Assembly: GCA_958299035.1 (NCBI GenBank)
Contig: CATQJL010000223.1
Span: forward strand, 47,914,162-47,978,161
DNA length: 64,000 bases
Direction: 5' to 3'
Source: Cylicocyclus nassatus
Lineage: Eukaryota > Nematoda > Chromadorea > Rhabditida > Strongylidae
Shown: piece after piece, positions 11,748 through 22,753 of the stretch
How positions within the stretch are numbered: the stretch's first letter is position 1
Layout: every line of letters starts with the position of its first letter
Translations under genes and position numbers: made by a program
The notes under the pieces: model-generated
Told to the model about the DNA's origin: nothing
What the model saw: the letters and a program-made list of their open reading frames with translations, nothing else
Databases searched by the model: none

Positions 11748-12930
11748 TTAAATGAAGTTTTTGGGTAACAATATGTTCAGTAGAAGGTTGACAAATCTTA
11801 AGTGATTGCTTAGATGCTCTACCGTTGTACGAGTTCTGCGTTGCGTTCTGATAACAGAGTAGATAGAAAATCCCCTCTCCACCTCTGCCGTGCTAGTCGG
11901 AATGGGAACTAGCTTTGCAGTAAGCCTATCAGATTTTTGCGGTAAGTAATGGGGAAAGAGCCAGATCGCATATGCTTTCGCAACACAGGAAGTAAATATT
12001 GCATACTTTTTTGGGCCCTGTCGAACTCTGGCTTCACCTCCTCTGGCTTACGTCTTGTTAGCTGACGAGAAAGCCGCTCAACTTCTTCTTGAACAGTATC
12101 TGCGGAATAGCCGAAAAAAGTAGATACTATGCTGCGCGTTGGTTTTTTTTCAATATCATAGGTCATATTGTCACAAGGCGAGATACTTCCAGCAGCATCA
12201 AGCACAGAGTTAAGTTCGTACTCCAGTCGGGATCTAAGAGCAGTAGCTATGCTTTGTACTAACACCTTCCTTTTGTTCATATCCACGTTCGTGAATTTAG
12301 CAGCCTTGAAATCTTCAGCAACCTGAAGATCAGCAGTGGACTTCTTGGACATTTCCTCATTGAGACTAGGGAATCTGCATGGATTTCTGATGTACGAAAT
12401 AGAGAGTTTCGCTCAAATGTCAACTCTGTATCAATGTCGACAACATATTCGTTGTAAGATTCTCCTTCTGCCTCGCTGTTGAACTGAAACACATGCGAGT
12501 CATCTGCGATTTTGTAAAGTATTCTGCCTGCCGCTTCTTCTTCAAACTGCCAACCTTTCCAAAACATCGAAGGATATTTCAATAACATGTTGTTCTTCTG
12601 AATGCCTCAAAGTTTTTGATTCATTAAAACCAACCATTCTCTACAATTAGGTGGGTCTAGAGCGTTTTCACGAACGTGACCTTCTTCAGCACTAATTTTA
12701 CAGAGTATAGATTCCAGAAATGGGCGGGTTTTCGTGTGGAGGTGTGGAGATTCACCAATCTCCCATAGTTTTTTTTGAGTATGTGCTGATAATGATGCCA
12801 CAACTGTCAATCAAAAGCGCATTTTTTACTAAAAAAAACATAAACATATAAAACGATAAGCACGCTTAAATAGACGCGTTCGCTCGCGTTCCCGTTAGTG
12901 CTGATAACGATGTCAATCCACAGCACATTT

Positions 12931-13705
12931 TATATTATTAGCTTGCTCCACCTCGCTCTTACAATGTATTGGCTTTTATCGGTTACCGGAGCAAATGATT
13001 TTTAGAGCCGGGAAGCAAAGAAGCCCTAACATGCTGTATACCATTCGAAAGCTGAGATCATGGCGAATCGACATAGACCGTCGACTTTTTTCTAGGTCTT
13101 TTGTGTCGCGAGATGTGAGGGATTTTATGTGCTTCAAAAATCAACTGATTTTGTGTCCTCACTTTCTGCTCTCCAAATGAATTCTGCGAGAAAGTCGACG
13201 GTCTACGTTTGTTAATGAAGAGCTCTTTAACACAGATAGATAATCAGCAGTGATAAGGTCTTTATTTGGCAGAAATCTGCTGTTGAAAATGACCATGTTT
13301 TCAAATAAAATGCGGTGTATCTCTCGGTAGAGGGGGGCTAGAAAGAAGTCGACAGTCTAGGTCGAATCCCCTTTTCCTGAGCTTTCGAATGGTATATAGG
13401 TTGCTGGGCGAAAAAACTAAACAGTTTTCAAAAATGAGGTGAAGATATTTACTATTAGCTTGCTCCACCCAGCTCCACCAATGTATTGGCTTTTATCGGT
13501 TACCGGAGCAAATGATTTTTAGAGCCGGGAAGCAAAGAAGCCCTAACATGCTGTATACCATTCGAAAGCTGAGATCATGGCGAATCGACGTAGACCGTCG
13601 ACTTTTTTCTAGGTCTTCTGTGTCGCGAGATATGAGGGATTTTATGTACTCCAAAAACCAACTGCTTTTTTGTCCTCACTTTCTGCTCTCCAAATGAATG
13701 CTACG
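12931..13705. repeat. Direct repeat pair of about 255 bases with inverted internal copy
   Basis: A block starting ATTAGCTTGCTCCACC at about 12935 recurs about 517 bases later (13452), with mirror-like reading frames LYTIRKLRSWRID in both. Between them, 13340-13410 carries part of the same block in inverse orientation (AAGTCGACAGTCTAGGTCGA). This looks like a complex repeat, not a gene. Confidence 0.7.
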
Positions 13706-13837
13706 AGGATAAATAAATAATATAAATAAACATAAATACCGTTTCTTTTGTAAATTTATGAGTGTACTTGTTGTTTGGGGTACTTAGCCTGCAAAACCTT
13801 TTAATAACGATTTTTATCATATTCTCAGAGTACAATA

Positions 13838-14426
13838 CCAATCTCAGCCCAGGTGAAGGGGGTCATCGGGAGTTTGGCCTCAAAGTGAAGGGGGTAAGAT
13901 CCATAACTCCCTCTATCACAACTATGGTTCGAACCCGAGATCCTTGCGCGCAAAACGTTGGAAGCGTTTTGGATAAACGCCAAAAATCCAAAAATGAATA
14001 GAAAGGAGGAGTGTATCGCTATCACTAAGGAACTGGCGCCATATCAATCCCTATGCGGATTTGAATATGAGGTCAGGTCACAACGGCATATATAAGTAGA
14101 CCTGAGGCATAGTCTTGCATACACGGCGGTCTCTCGACTTCCGTTTTGCTTCTGGCTAAGGTTAGTATTGCTCTTGTTGCTCTGACTGAGTTTTCTTTGG
14201 CTTTTTCTCGAATAGTACTCTGTGTCCTTTGTTGACGTCTGAGGGAATAGATTCTGATAAGTTCGACTTCCAGGCTCTGACGAAGGCGACAGCGCCGAAA
14301 CGTAGGCCATTGTACAATAATAAACTGTGTACCATCTTGGTCAACCGCTCAAACCACACCTCTCAAGTGACATACTTTCTCTTTTTCCCAGAGACTGTCG
14401 TACAAAAATTGAGTTTTAGCTTATAG
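13838..14426 (+). other. Possible retroelement remnant with promoter-like and ribozyme-like parts
   Basis: The stretch holds, in order, the repeated word AGGTGAAGGGGGT, a tRNA B-box-like GGTTCGAACCC (13926-13936), a TATA-like CATATATAAG (near 14088), a hammerhead-like core (14277-14301) and AATAAA (around 14318). That order suggests the terminal region of a Penelope-like or other retroelement, but no reverse transcriptase was found. The element boundaries are unknown. Confidence 0.25.
14277..14301 (+). ncRNA. Hammerhead-ribozyme-like core
   Basis: CTGACGA is followed by a 4-bp stem (GGCG/CGCC, loop ACAG) and then GAAAC, the layout of the conserved hammerhead core around stem II. An ACGTC at 14235-14239 could pair with ACGT after the core to make stem III, which would place the cleavage site after that C. 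There is an extra A between CTGACGA and the stem, and a convincing stem I was not found. Self-cleaving hammerheads are common in Penelope-like elements and retrozymes. Confidence 0.3.
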
Positions 14427-14619
14427 GGGCACGCTCATTGATGCAATCAAGTGAAATTTCACTAAATTCTTGGTTGATAAAGACGGAAAAGCTGTGAAGA
14501 GGTATGGACCAAATACAGGACCTAAAGGAGTGGTGAAAGATGTAGAAGCCCTTTTGAGCGACTCAACTAAACTACAACTTGTAATCAGCGTGGGAAGTGT
14601 TATTTACCTCTACAATTGA
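14427..14619 (+). pseudogene. Glutathione peroxidase C-terminal exon relic
   Basis: An acceptor (GCTTATAG) precedes a frame reading GTLIDAIK, stop, [20 protein letters not shown], then VVKDVEALL. This is the C-terminal segment of animal glutathione peroxidases, whose WNFTKF motif supplies the Trp and Asn of the catalytic tetrad. Here the Trp codon is TGA (14452-14454). The selenocysteine site of the family lies far upstream, so this TGA is not the usual Sec codon. No other peroxidase exon was seen within several kilobases. After VEALLSDS the frame runs on to a stop at 14617. A dead duplicated exon is the simplest reading; a real gene with a sequence error at one base remains possible. Confidence 0.75.
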
Positions 14620-16442
14620 TCATTTTGTCAGTATTTCACCCGATTTGGTCGTACATTTCTGCAGATGTCATAACCTCTGTTTCTCAAACATTAACGACGA
14701 TTTTATGAAATTATTCTACAGTTTCATGAACAGTTTGTCCTATTTGGTAGAAACGTTCCACTATTTTTGTACACAGATTCAAGTAAGCGTAAATTTTGGA
14801 TTTGGTTACTGTGATTATGCGTAGTGTATCTTAGAAGTACATGTTTTCGGTCGCGGTTCACTATTAAGAGAAGAGACAGTGCTGCAGCGCAAGTAGAGGG
14901 TGCTTATGAACACATAATGGAGTATTATTGCACCAGCAGAGTTGCAATTACTGCCAAACTATTCCATCAAGAGTTGTAAAGGGTTATACCGAACAAGCAG
15001 TTGCTTCACCACAAGCATAGCGAGGTTCATCTTGTATAGACAGTTCGTTGATCGCACGGACTGCACATCACTGCGGATCACCCGTGGCGAGGTAAAACGG
15101 TAGACCTTAATAGCTTGTGAGAAAGAGATGCCGAAACGAAAATATCTGAAGCAAGCAAAAAAATATTTGAGGAAGCTGTGGATGCCATATACACGCGTGA
15201 ACGATATTCTTACTCATAAGATGAGCATGCATATTCAGTACTTTTGTAACGGTTGGGAGGTATTTTGTACTCAGCTTCAGTTTCCGCGTCCAGTTTCGAA
15301 TAGCAGTTCTGCGAGAATGAGTTGTTAAGCTGTTGTCGGCCCTCTTCTATGCGGAATCGAAGTGACGAGCAGGTTTCGACTACTTGGTCCGACTAAAAAT
15401 GGAAAAATAAACATATACACGTTATCAACACGGTCATCGCTCGGCTTTGCACTGAAAACAAAAAAAAACCGTTTTCACATAGCGACGCCACAACGTGCAA
15501 TTAGGCGTCATGTGCGCAGTATGTCTGCCGGACCACAACCAACAATTGATTGCACGCCTAAGTTACGGTGAGAATCAGCCGGGGATGGCTGAAGAAGTAA
15601 TATTGTGAAATCTTCTGCAGCACGCCAGTGCGTGCATAATCTCATGGTGGTCCCATGACCACACTTTTCCTTCTAAGTATATGACCCACCTGCAGATGAT
15701 ACCCCTCGTCCTGCTTGCGACCATGCGTGAAGGCAACCGCAAACTCACCGTCTCTATTGCAAGTAAAGACCACAATCGACACGCACGGCACAAACGAAAA
15801 CGGGTGGATCTCCATCGTCGGTTATTCTTGGATCATTGTCTGATCCACCTTTTAGTCCTCTTTATCAGGTTTAGTAACCCGATGGTTACAATGATGATGA
15901 TGATGATGCAGCTACAGCATCATTAGGAATGACAATGATTTAGATTTGTTTCATTTATTTGCTACACTATTTACAACATTTCTACACTACATACATGCAT
16001 TATACATTCACAAAACAGAACTAACTACAGGATTATGAGAGAAAATTCCTTCATTGTTAGTCCATTACTAGAGAGGGCACTACTATTACATATTCTTTTG
16101 TACAAATTATACGTACATATGTATATAAACAAATATTCAGGCCAGAGTACCCAATTCCCAGACTGGATCTAGGCTTCATATTCTCTCACCTTTCGGGTTT
16201 ATCTTCAGCATATCTATTCCGGCGACCTATTCTGCGTTATACCCTCTTTTGATAACAATCCTTCAACACATTTGCTCAGCAGCCTATTCTGCATTATACC
16301 CTTTCATAATCCTATCATTCTTAATGTCATCCACTGACTTTTATTCAATTCTTTCTCCCCTTCTATAGCCCAGTCAGGCTGGTACTACTCAGGGGACTTT
16401 GACCATCTTTCGGGGGCATTATCCACTATTTATTACAGCGCT
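14620..16442. other. No confirmed gene; short protein-like frames
   Basis: Frames such as 15123-15225 (+), which reads RDAETKISEASKKIFEEAVD, look protein-like but are short, bounded by stops and unassigned. An ATG microsatellite lies at 15891-15908. CCTATTCTGC, followed by ATTATACCC or GTTATACCC, is repeated at 16226 and 16283. On the reverse strand an AATAAA near 15955 could end a transcript from the 16.5-kb open frame. Confidence 0.35.
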
Positions 16443-16501
16443 TTGGCGCTTTCTCTTTTTCTTAGTGGGTTCTTCACTACTCGCCTCTATTTGACATTCC
16501 C

Positions 16502-16717
16502 TCAGGGGTGGCGGACCATTGGTGGCGGCGGCATTGGATGCGTGTCGGGTGGCGCACTTGCTGTTGATGCTTTGCTGCTTGTGGGAAAATCGTTCCCTTC
16601 TGCTGGTTCTTCATCGTCAGAAGAATCAATGACAATCTCACTGAGTTTTTCTGACGCAGCTTTTTCGGTAGTTGGCCAAGTCTCCACTGATGTGGGATGG
16701 CTCCTTTCAAGCATCAT
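16502..16717 (-). CDS. Acidic, proline-rich open frame, unknown
   Basis: The reverse strand reads from an acceptor-like CTGTTAG into MMLERSHPTSVETWPTTEK, an acidic patch IVIDSSDDEEPAEG, then a Ser/Pro-rich end PMPPPPMVRHP and a stop. Composition is that of a disordered protein tail. Upstream reverse-strand segments near 16740-16990 contain further exon-like pieces (a donor GTAAGTTC follows FSLR near 16850), but I could not join them in frame. No family is recognised. Confidence 0.2.
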   Translation of the reverse strand: MMLERSHPTSVETWPTTEKAASEKLSEIVIDSSDDEEPAEGNDFPTSSKASTASAPPDTHPMPPPPMVRHP

Positions 16718-17249
16718 TCCCTAACAGTATTTATTTGCTACAGAGGAACCTATTTTAGGAAAAAAACTATTTCTAGTTTTTCTTCCACCCGCTTGAGTCG
16801 CATCATCATGGATTCCTGGTCTAAACTTTTTGCCGGTACTGCATCATGAACTTACTCTCAAAGAAAACAAACTCTGTCTGTCACCTGCCATTCGACCATG
16901 TCTGCTCGAAACGTGTATCGTTTTCCTGAATTACCCTTCACTGAGCGACTCTCGCTTATCTTGTCTGAAATATGAACCATTAAGTTTCATGATTTATCAA
17001 TTTATTTTAGTTTCAGTTTCTTTTCTCAACGCCTCTAAGTCATGCACGCACCATCTTCGCGCTTACCCACCAAGAAAACCGTTGACTCGACCACCAGGAC
17101 GCGCAGGCCGAAATCGGATAAGCCGGTTACTGAGACAGCAACTTCAGCAAGTGCGCTTACGCGCACATTCTCTTTGAGGGTGCACAGACACCTCTGTATC
17201 AGCTCGCCCGATGGCGTGAGGGGAGGAGGAGGGGGGAGGGGATAATAAA

Positions 17250-17567
17250 GACAAGACAGCAGCTTGGAAAAATTTGACCAAAGACGAGTTGAAAGGATTG
17301 TTGAAAGGTTTTCAGTGCTGGAGAGAGTACCACAGTGGCACTTTATGAGAACTTCGTTGCTAATTTATCAAACACAAACGAATTGCCGATCATTGTTGCA
17401 GAGAAAAGAGGATAAACAACAAGAGTTAGATGATTAGAATAGTGATGCGCTTTCATAAAGTAAAGGTTCTACATCAATAGCGTACAAACAACGTGAACAA
17501 AATAAGGGAACATTTCAAAAGAAATTACGAAATCGACGTCCGGTTAGATTGCGAAATTGGTGAAATC
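17250..17567. other. Short open segment, no supported gene
   Basis: The forward strand reads NKDKTAAWKNLTKDELKGLL and on to FQCWREYHSGTL before a stop, immediately after a G-rich run. It is protein-like but has no start codon or visible splice partner and was not assigned. Confidence 0.2.
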
Positions 17568-17743
17568 TATGGGAACGACCATAGGTGTTCTCGGTGTTCT
17601 CGATGTTCGCGGTGCTGTAGGGGTCAGAGACAGTTCAGAAAGCGCGCGAAACGTGGAGGCTATCATGAGGTCTCACAGCGACCGACAACCTCGGCAACCC
17701 CGACAACATAGCGAACACCGACAACCTATGACCGTTCCCTATG
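17568..17743. repeat. Short foldback element, ATGGGAACG ends
   Basis: The left arm reads TATGGGAACGACCATAGGTG and the right arm mirrors it (CACCGACAACCTATGACCG then TTCCCTAT). The inner part contains reiterated GGTGTTCTC-type words and their inverse. About 175 bases, no coding role. Target duplication not resolved. Confidence 0.65.
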
Positions 17744-18067
17744 ATATCAAAGGAGCACAAGGGCATGACAGTATAGTCAAAGCCTAAAAAGACTGATCAC
17801 CATGACTTATAATGACGGGCTAAGGGGCTTGCATTATTGTATGTATGTCTGTCTGTTACGAAAGTAGAATGCGTTCCAGCCAACGTCCTTAGCACAAATT
17901 TTGTGAGCCCATGCTACAGCATGAGAGCTCACCATGCGAAAGCAGGAGCGGATCGTTGAGCATATCCCTCGAAATTGCGCGTCAAACGGATCTACTAGGT
18001 TTCTGGCCAGCAAAATGCAGTGCCACTCTTTTGCAGAATCATAGATATGTTTGACGATGGATGTTAA

Positions 18068-18601
18068 CACGTTTCGGACCGCGAAATCGCGCGCGGCGAA
18101 AAAGAATGCACTTTCAGCCGTTAGCCAACAAAGGGACCTTATTTCGTACTATATGCTACATCTGAGATCAGTCTCTCAGATAAGTTCCATACCCAAAGTT
18201 CTGACTGAATTGGAAGTGTTTGAATTTTGTCGCTTGAGAAGAACTTCTGTGCTTTTCTGAAATATAGAGACAAGAACTCAGTTTCCAAAGTATCCAAAAG
18301 TATTCATGTTGTAAACGATACACGTCAGTATTGATACTACGGTTTTTCTCTTTGATATCGAAGCAAAGAATAGTTGCGACTCACACGCCTCGTTCGCGTC
18401 GCCGCGATTCGTTGCAACTGTTGTTCGATTTGTGCTCATATCTCCTGAACAAATATAGGCGGCACAACTTACAAAGTCTTTAAAAAGTAGAAGCTTAGGC
18501 CTTTGACTTGATAACCTTGGACTAAAGAAAACTTCCTGTAAACGTCAAAAAGATCCTTTAGAGCAGCGTGCTTCCCATGTGCAGCACCGGTCCGAAACGT
18601 G
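18068..18601 (+). mobile_element. TTAA-target MITE, CACGTTTCGGACC ends, copy 1
   Basis: The element runs from CACGTTTCGGACCGCG to CCGGTCCGAAACGTG with TTAA on both sides. A second copy of the same roughly 530-base element lies at 22219-22749 in the opposite orientation. Both contain AACAAAGGGACCTTATTT or its inverse and AAAACCGTAG-type words. Together they bracket about 3.6 kb of DNA. Confidence 0.8.
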
Positions 18602-18800
18602 TTAAACCGAAAATGATCAGAGCTCTATCACTTCACGAACACGGCGCCAAAAAGAATGGTTGTGTAAATGGTCAATTTTTCGATATTAGGGGCGGCCCTC
18701 AGGCTCGGGATGACAGCAGGCGTCGGTGCATCCCGTCTACAAGGCATTTCATTCCGTTTGCTTTTGTGATGCCGCTCAAATTGCTTAAGTCTTCTGTGTG

Positions 18801-19067
18801 TTACTCATGCGATGGCTGCTTGCGTTGACTGCTGCGCATCGTTTCCAGCTGGTCAAATATCTGCTCAACATCGGCTCTTATCTGGGGATTGCGAATGACC
18901 GGCGATGACGTTGGCGTCGCGGGCTCCAACAGGTCTCGTATCCGATTTTTGTTAATCGTCACATGCTTGCCGCTGCGGTGACATAATTTTGATGACCTAG
19001 TAGACCGGAAGCTAACACATGTAGCTTGAACTGAGTTGAACCACTGAAGGGCGTCAATCTGATGAGT
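18801..19067 (-). pseudogene. Open frame without start, possible transposon protein remnant
   Basis: An 88-codon reverse frame bounded by stops lacks an ATG near its beginning. It reads HQIDALQWFNSVQ, CHRSGKHVTINKNRIRDL, and ends RADVEQIFDQLETMRSS. GC content is visibly above the flanks. Other reverse frames follow upstream (for example RYARLTIAQAGHNVSPS near 19400 and IGVYKGSPRTKEQAPG near 19620), each broken by stops. This suggests one decayed coding region, perhaps of a transposon, between the two inverted MITE copies. The family is not recognised. Confidence 0.3.
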
Positions 19068-20227
19068 TTATTTCATGCTAGACATTTCATCGGCAGACTG
19101 ACAAGGGACAAGAATCTGTATTTTTCGCACTCTACTGTTTTTGCGTTAACGAGATCTTAGCACACTGTTTTATGCAGCACCGTTGGGATAAGGCCCTCCA
19201 TGAACCATACATGTACAATGTTTAAAGCATTTTTGTTTACTCAGGCATCAGTGTATAGCTATGTTGTGTCGTCGATTGTATTTCTTTTCGGTTCAGTATT
19301 GGCTTGATCATGATCCTATCCGGCGTTTTCAAGTTCGGTGTCACATTTGTTTTGATGTTGCGTTAGCTGCGCTACTTGGGCTCACATTGTGCCCCGCTTG
19401 TGCTATGGTCAGCCTGGCATATCTACTGATTGAATTGTTTGCACCTGCATGCTGTCTGCCGTCGTCGTGGGTCGGTTTGATGTCATGTACATTGCTGGAA
19501 AGCTTAGAGTGTTGCCATTTGCTTTCTCGCTCTTACGGTTGCTATTTCGTTTTGAGAGGCGTCGTTTATTCAGACCGCTGTTCTGTTTGCTATTTTTCGG
19601 ATTCCAGGCGCTTGCTCTTTTGTTCGCGGGCTACCTTTATATACCCCGATTTTGGTGGTCTTTGATCCGTCAGAGTCAGTCTTTATGACTTGTCAGTGTG
19701 CTGTAGACCATGTCTGATATGTTTGTCTAGGTTGCAGGCATCATTCTGGCCATAATCGAATACGTTCTCCCAAGTGTCTTTCCATGTTCGGTTGGTTGTC
19801 TTTGCTGGAATTGGCAATCTGAGATTCAGCCCGAGTGCTCGTTATCATATCAATGCTTACTGCTTTGTTTCTATGCGTGTGTGTTCTTCTCCTCAATGAA
19901 TTTTGCTCTAGATGAGTTGCTGTTTCTGTGTCAAAAGTGTCGTGCACGATTTTGTTTTGTTTCCTGAACACGTCCAATGAGTTGCTTGGCCAATTGCTTT
20001 GTAGATAATCTGGAAAGATCGTTCAGGCTTCGCTTTGGTGTAGCTTTCCTCTGTTGTTCGCTCGCTTTGCACAGGAATGTAGCTCATGGTGATTACTGTC
20101 CTTGTGGCGACTAGCAAGCCACAAAAAATTCAAAACCGATTCAAGTTTGCATTCGTTCTTGTGCGAGAGGTTTCATCCATGCAAAATTACCGATTTTACA
20201 TGAAAAAGCTTTTACAGTAAGTAATAT
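19068..20227. other. Possible continuation of decayed reverse-strand coding region
   Basis: Reverse-strand open pieces continue up to about 20117 (SYIPVQSERTTEESYTKAK). A TATA-like GTATATAAAGG on the reverse strand lies near 19637. The forward 134-codon frame at 19261 is Leu/Cys-rich and looks like the antisense shadow of these pieces. Confidence 0.25.
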
Positions 20228-20330
20228 CTATATATATAAAACTCAAAATTGTCTGTTTGGAGGGTATATGAGTTATAGAAACGCGTGCCGCTCAACCGAT
20301 TGGGCTAAAAGTTTGCATACGATGTTTTCG
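20228..20330 (+). repeat. Helitron-like 5' terminus (tentative)
   Basis: The sequence TCTATATATATAAAACTCAA is followed by ATTGTCTGTTTGG and AGAAACGCGTGCCGCTCAAC. A TC start followed by TATATATAAAACTC and a TGTCTGT word is seen at the 5' ends of many animal Helitrons. No Rep/helicase gene and no CTRR 3' end with hairpin was identified. Confidence 0.35.
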
Positions 20331-21599
20331 ACCCCGGAGACGGTTTTAGGCTACTTTTTGCGGCGATTCACTGCGTCCTTCCATCGATTTATTGATTTGT
20401 TTACGTTTTTTGAGAAACTGAAGGTTATCATGTTTAATCGAGCACTTTGCCATAGTCATGTAAAGGAGGGCGGTGAAACTCATTTTCATCTCAGAATCAC
20501 GAGGATGCGGTTTCGAAGCGGATGTTCCAGGGTAAGTTATCCATAACATATAAAGGGGGGGGGGGGTGCTCGCAGTGCAGAAGAACAATGGCCCGGTCTG
20601 GACCGGGAAAGCCAACTAGTTTCTTGTAATTCATTCGTGTAGTCAGCTTTGCGTGGTGAGTTTCAGTGCCGTCATTACACGAGAATAAGGCATGTAGATA
20701 GTAGAACCAGTGCGATCCTTTGCGAAGCAGAGGTGATGCGCTGGTGATTAAATAATCTAGGATTGAAAAGGAAGCCGGAGCTGGCAAATGGTAAGCGCGA
20801 TAGCAAACTGAGAATGGACAACCGTCTGAAACAGACGTTTTAATAATTAAAAGCAATTAACGCTGATTTTGAATCTGTATTCCATATCTGCTTAGCACCT
20901 CTACGAACGAGGTCATGAACAGTTTTATTGTGAGAAAATCATACATAAAACGGCGCAGTTGAGCACATTGTTGCACTCTCACCTTTAGTTTGAGGATATG
21001 AAGTATCCCTAGCTGCTTCTGGCCTTGCATTGAGCCGAACATGGCTCTGTACTGCCAAATTGATTGACGATGCTGGAAAAAGTATCGGCGATTTCTTTGT
21101 TCAGAGTGATGGTGTCTGCTAGTCTTGCCCATTACTAATAACTTCAAAAAATGTGTTTTCTTAGCCGTTGTATAGGGGAATTTGATACCACCTCCTGGAT
21201 AACAAACGAAAGAGTTATAGGAGTAAAATAACCAGATGAGCTCCATAAATCAATATCATACATACTTCTTTGTCAGGGAAGGGGAGACAGTCTAAAGAAG
21301 CATCATGCTTAACCGATATCCGAAACGGCAACTATTGTTGGCGCCATACTAGTGTTCAAAAATAACAAAAGTCCTTGGGCATAGTAAATGCTCAAAGTCA
21401 CCACTAGAAGAGCTTTACGGCTTATGCCAAAAAATTTACTGAAATTTTTATGTTAGTTGCTTATACAAGCCTTCAAATCTTTTATCTCTTCTGAAATGAC
21501 CAAACTAAACAGCGCCTGCAGCTATTTGGTGAATCCCCTCGGAATACTAAAGCTTGAAAAACAAACGAATGCTAGAACGTTTATGCCAAATAGCTGCTA
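20331..21599. other. No supported gene
   Basis: A 12-base G run at 20555-20566 and several open frames of 80-130 codons on the reverse strand without recognisable motifs. Words near 21030 (GAGCCGAACATGGCT) resemble words near 21850 (GAGCCGAGAATGGCT), hinting at further repeat material. Confidence 0.35.
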
Positions 21600-22054
21600 A
21601 CAAGGGAATGGTCAGAAGTCGAAGTGGCCAAACCATACAAGCTGCATACCGATCGATGCAGCATAGAATGCTGATTTCAAATGTGTCTTCCGTATCTGCA
21701 GAGCGCCTTTGTGGGCGAAGTTATGAGCAGCTTTACTGCGGAAAAGTCGTCCACAAAAACTGTGAAATTAAGCAGATCACTGCTCTTTTAGCTCACCTTT
21801 AGGTACAAGCCATATGAACTGACCTAGTTACACGTTTTGGTCCAACACTGAGCCGAGAATGGCTTTGTACGGCCAAGTTTGACCTTTACACGCACAATTT
21901 CTTAGCAAAATGATGACATTTAACGGCTTATAACTTTGTCTACAAAAGCGCTCTGCAGATAAGGAAGACAGATCTGAAATCAGCACTCTATGCTGCATCG
22001 AATGGTATGCAGCTTGCTTGAATTGGCCGCTTCGATTTTTGACCAGTCCCTTGT
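21600..22054. repeat. CTWACAAGGG foldback element, copy 2
   Basis: Ends are CTAACAAGGGAATGG and CCAGTCCCTTGTAAG. The arms carry GTCGAAGTGGCC and TATCTGCAGAGCGC, mirrored at 21950-22050. Of the four copies its ends are among the most symmetrical, which defines the terminus as CTWACAAGGG. Confidence 0.78.
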
Positions 22055-22218
22055 AAGTGATGTCCAGCTGACAGTTGTGGACGGGTAGCTTGTCCAATCT
22101 CCATTTACTTTTGGAAATCGATATCGATTTGGTACTCGCATTAGGGAAACGACCAGATTTCCTAATTTTGGAGAGCTCAAACAGCCCGTATATTTAGATT
22201 GTGTTTTTGTACTTTCTT

Positions 22219-22749
22219 TCTGGTTTCGGACTGGTGCGCACATGGTGCAGCACGCGGCTTTGAAGGATCTTTTCAACGTTTACAAGAGCTTTTCTTTTTG
22301 TCCAGGGTTATCAAGTTAAAGGCCTGAGCTCCTCCATATCGAAAGAGTTCGCAGAGCTGTGTCATCGATATCTGTTTAGGAGATGCGAGGAAAAATCGAA
22401 CATCAGTCGCAACGAAGTGCGGCAACGCGAACGACGCGTGCAACGTCGCAACTTGTCTTTGGTTCGATTTCAAAGAGAAAAACCGTAGTTTCAATATTGA
22501 TGTGTACCGCGTAGAACATAGATACTTTTGAATACTATTAGAGACGGAGTTTCTTGTTACTGTCTTTCAAGAAAGCACAGAAGTCTCTCTCAAACGACAA
22601 AAAACATTTTGAATTCACTCAGAACTTTGGGTATGCCTGATATGCTGATTACAGATGTAGCACACACTCTAAAAATAAGGTCCCTTTGTTGGCTAACGGC
22701 TGAAAGTACACTCTTTTTCGCCGCGCGCGATTTCGCGGTCCGAAACGTG
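22219..22749 (-). mobile_element. TTAA-target MITE, CACGTTTCGGACC ends, copy 2 (inverted)
   Basis: Inverse orientation of the element at 18068. The right end CGCGGTCCGAAACGTG abuts TTAA (22750-22753). The left end is eroded (GTTTCGGACTGGTGCGCAC). That TTAA is shared with the next element, so the two abut exactly. Confidence 0.78.
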
Positions 22750-22753
22750 TTAA

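Larger units (their letters stand above)
10070..12810 (-). pseudogene. Decayed multi-exon gene fragment, unknown family
   Basis: Reverse-strand open segments at 12607-12810, 12277-12588, 11909-12352 and 10070-10391 read like protein but sit in different frames. Segment two (YNEYVVDIDTELTFERN) passes into segment three (FPSLNEEMSKKSTADLQ) only through a frame change with no room for an intron. The last segment runs from an acceptor near 10366 through YPKRWYEETGQLPADF to an acidic end DSDIVDDDVQE. It ends at a good donor, GTAAGTTG, so the original gene may have continued. Two foldback elements (10367-11272 and 11301-11747) lie between segments three and four. I do not recognise the family; a decayed transposon protein is as likely as a host gene. 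A spliced host gene is not excluded. Confidence 0.35.

Noticed and set aside
13926..13936. tRNA gene suggested by B-box-like GGTTCGAACCC
   Set aside because: The bases flanking the T-loop do not pair as a T-stem, no A box lies at the right distance and no acceptor stem could be drawn. At most a tRNA-derived repeat.
19261..19665. 134-codon Leu/Cys-rich forward frame
   Set aside because: Composition suggests the antisense of decayed reverse-strand coding pieces; no signal-peptide gene structure or splice signals support it.
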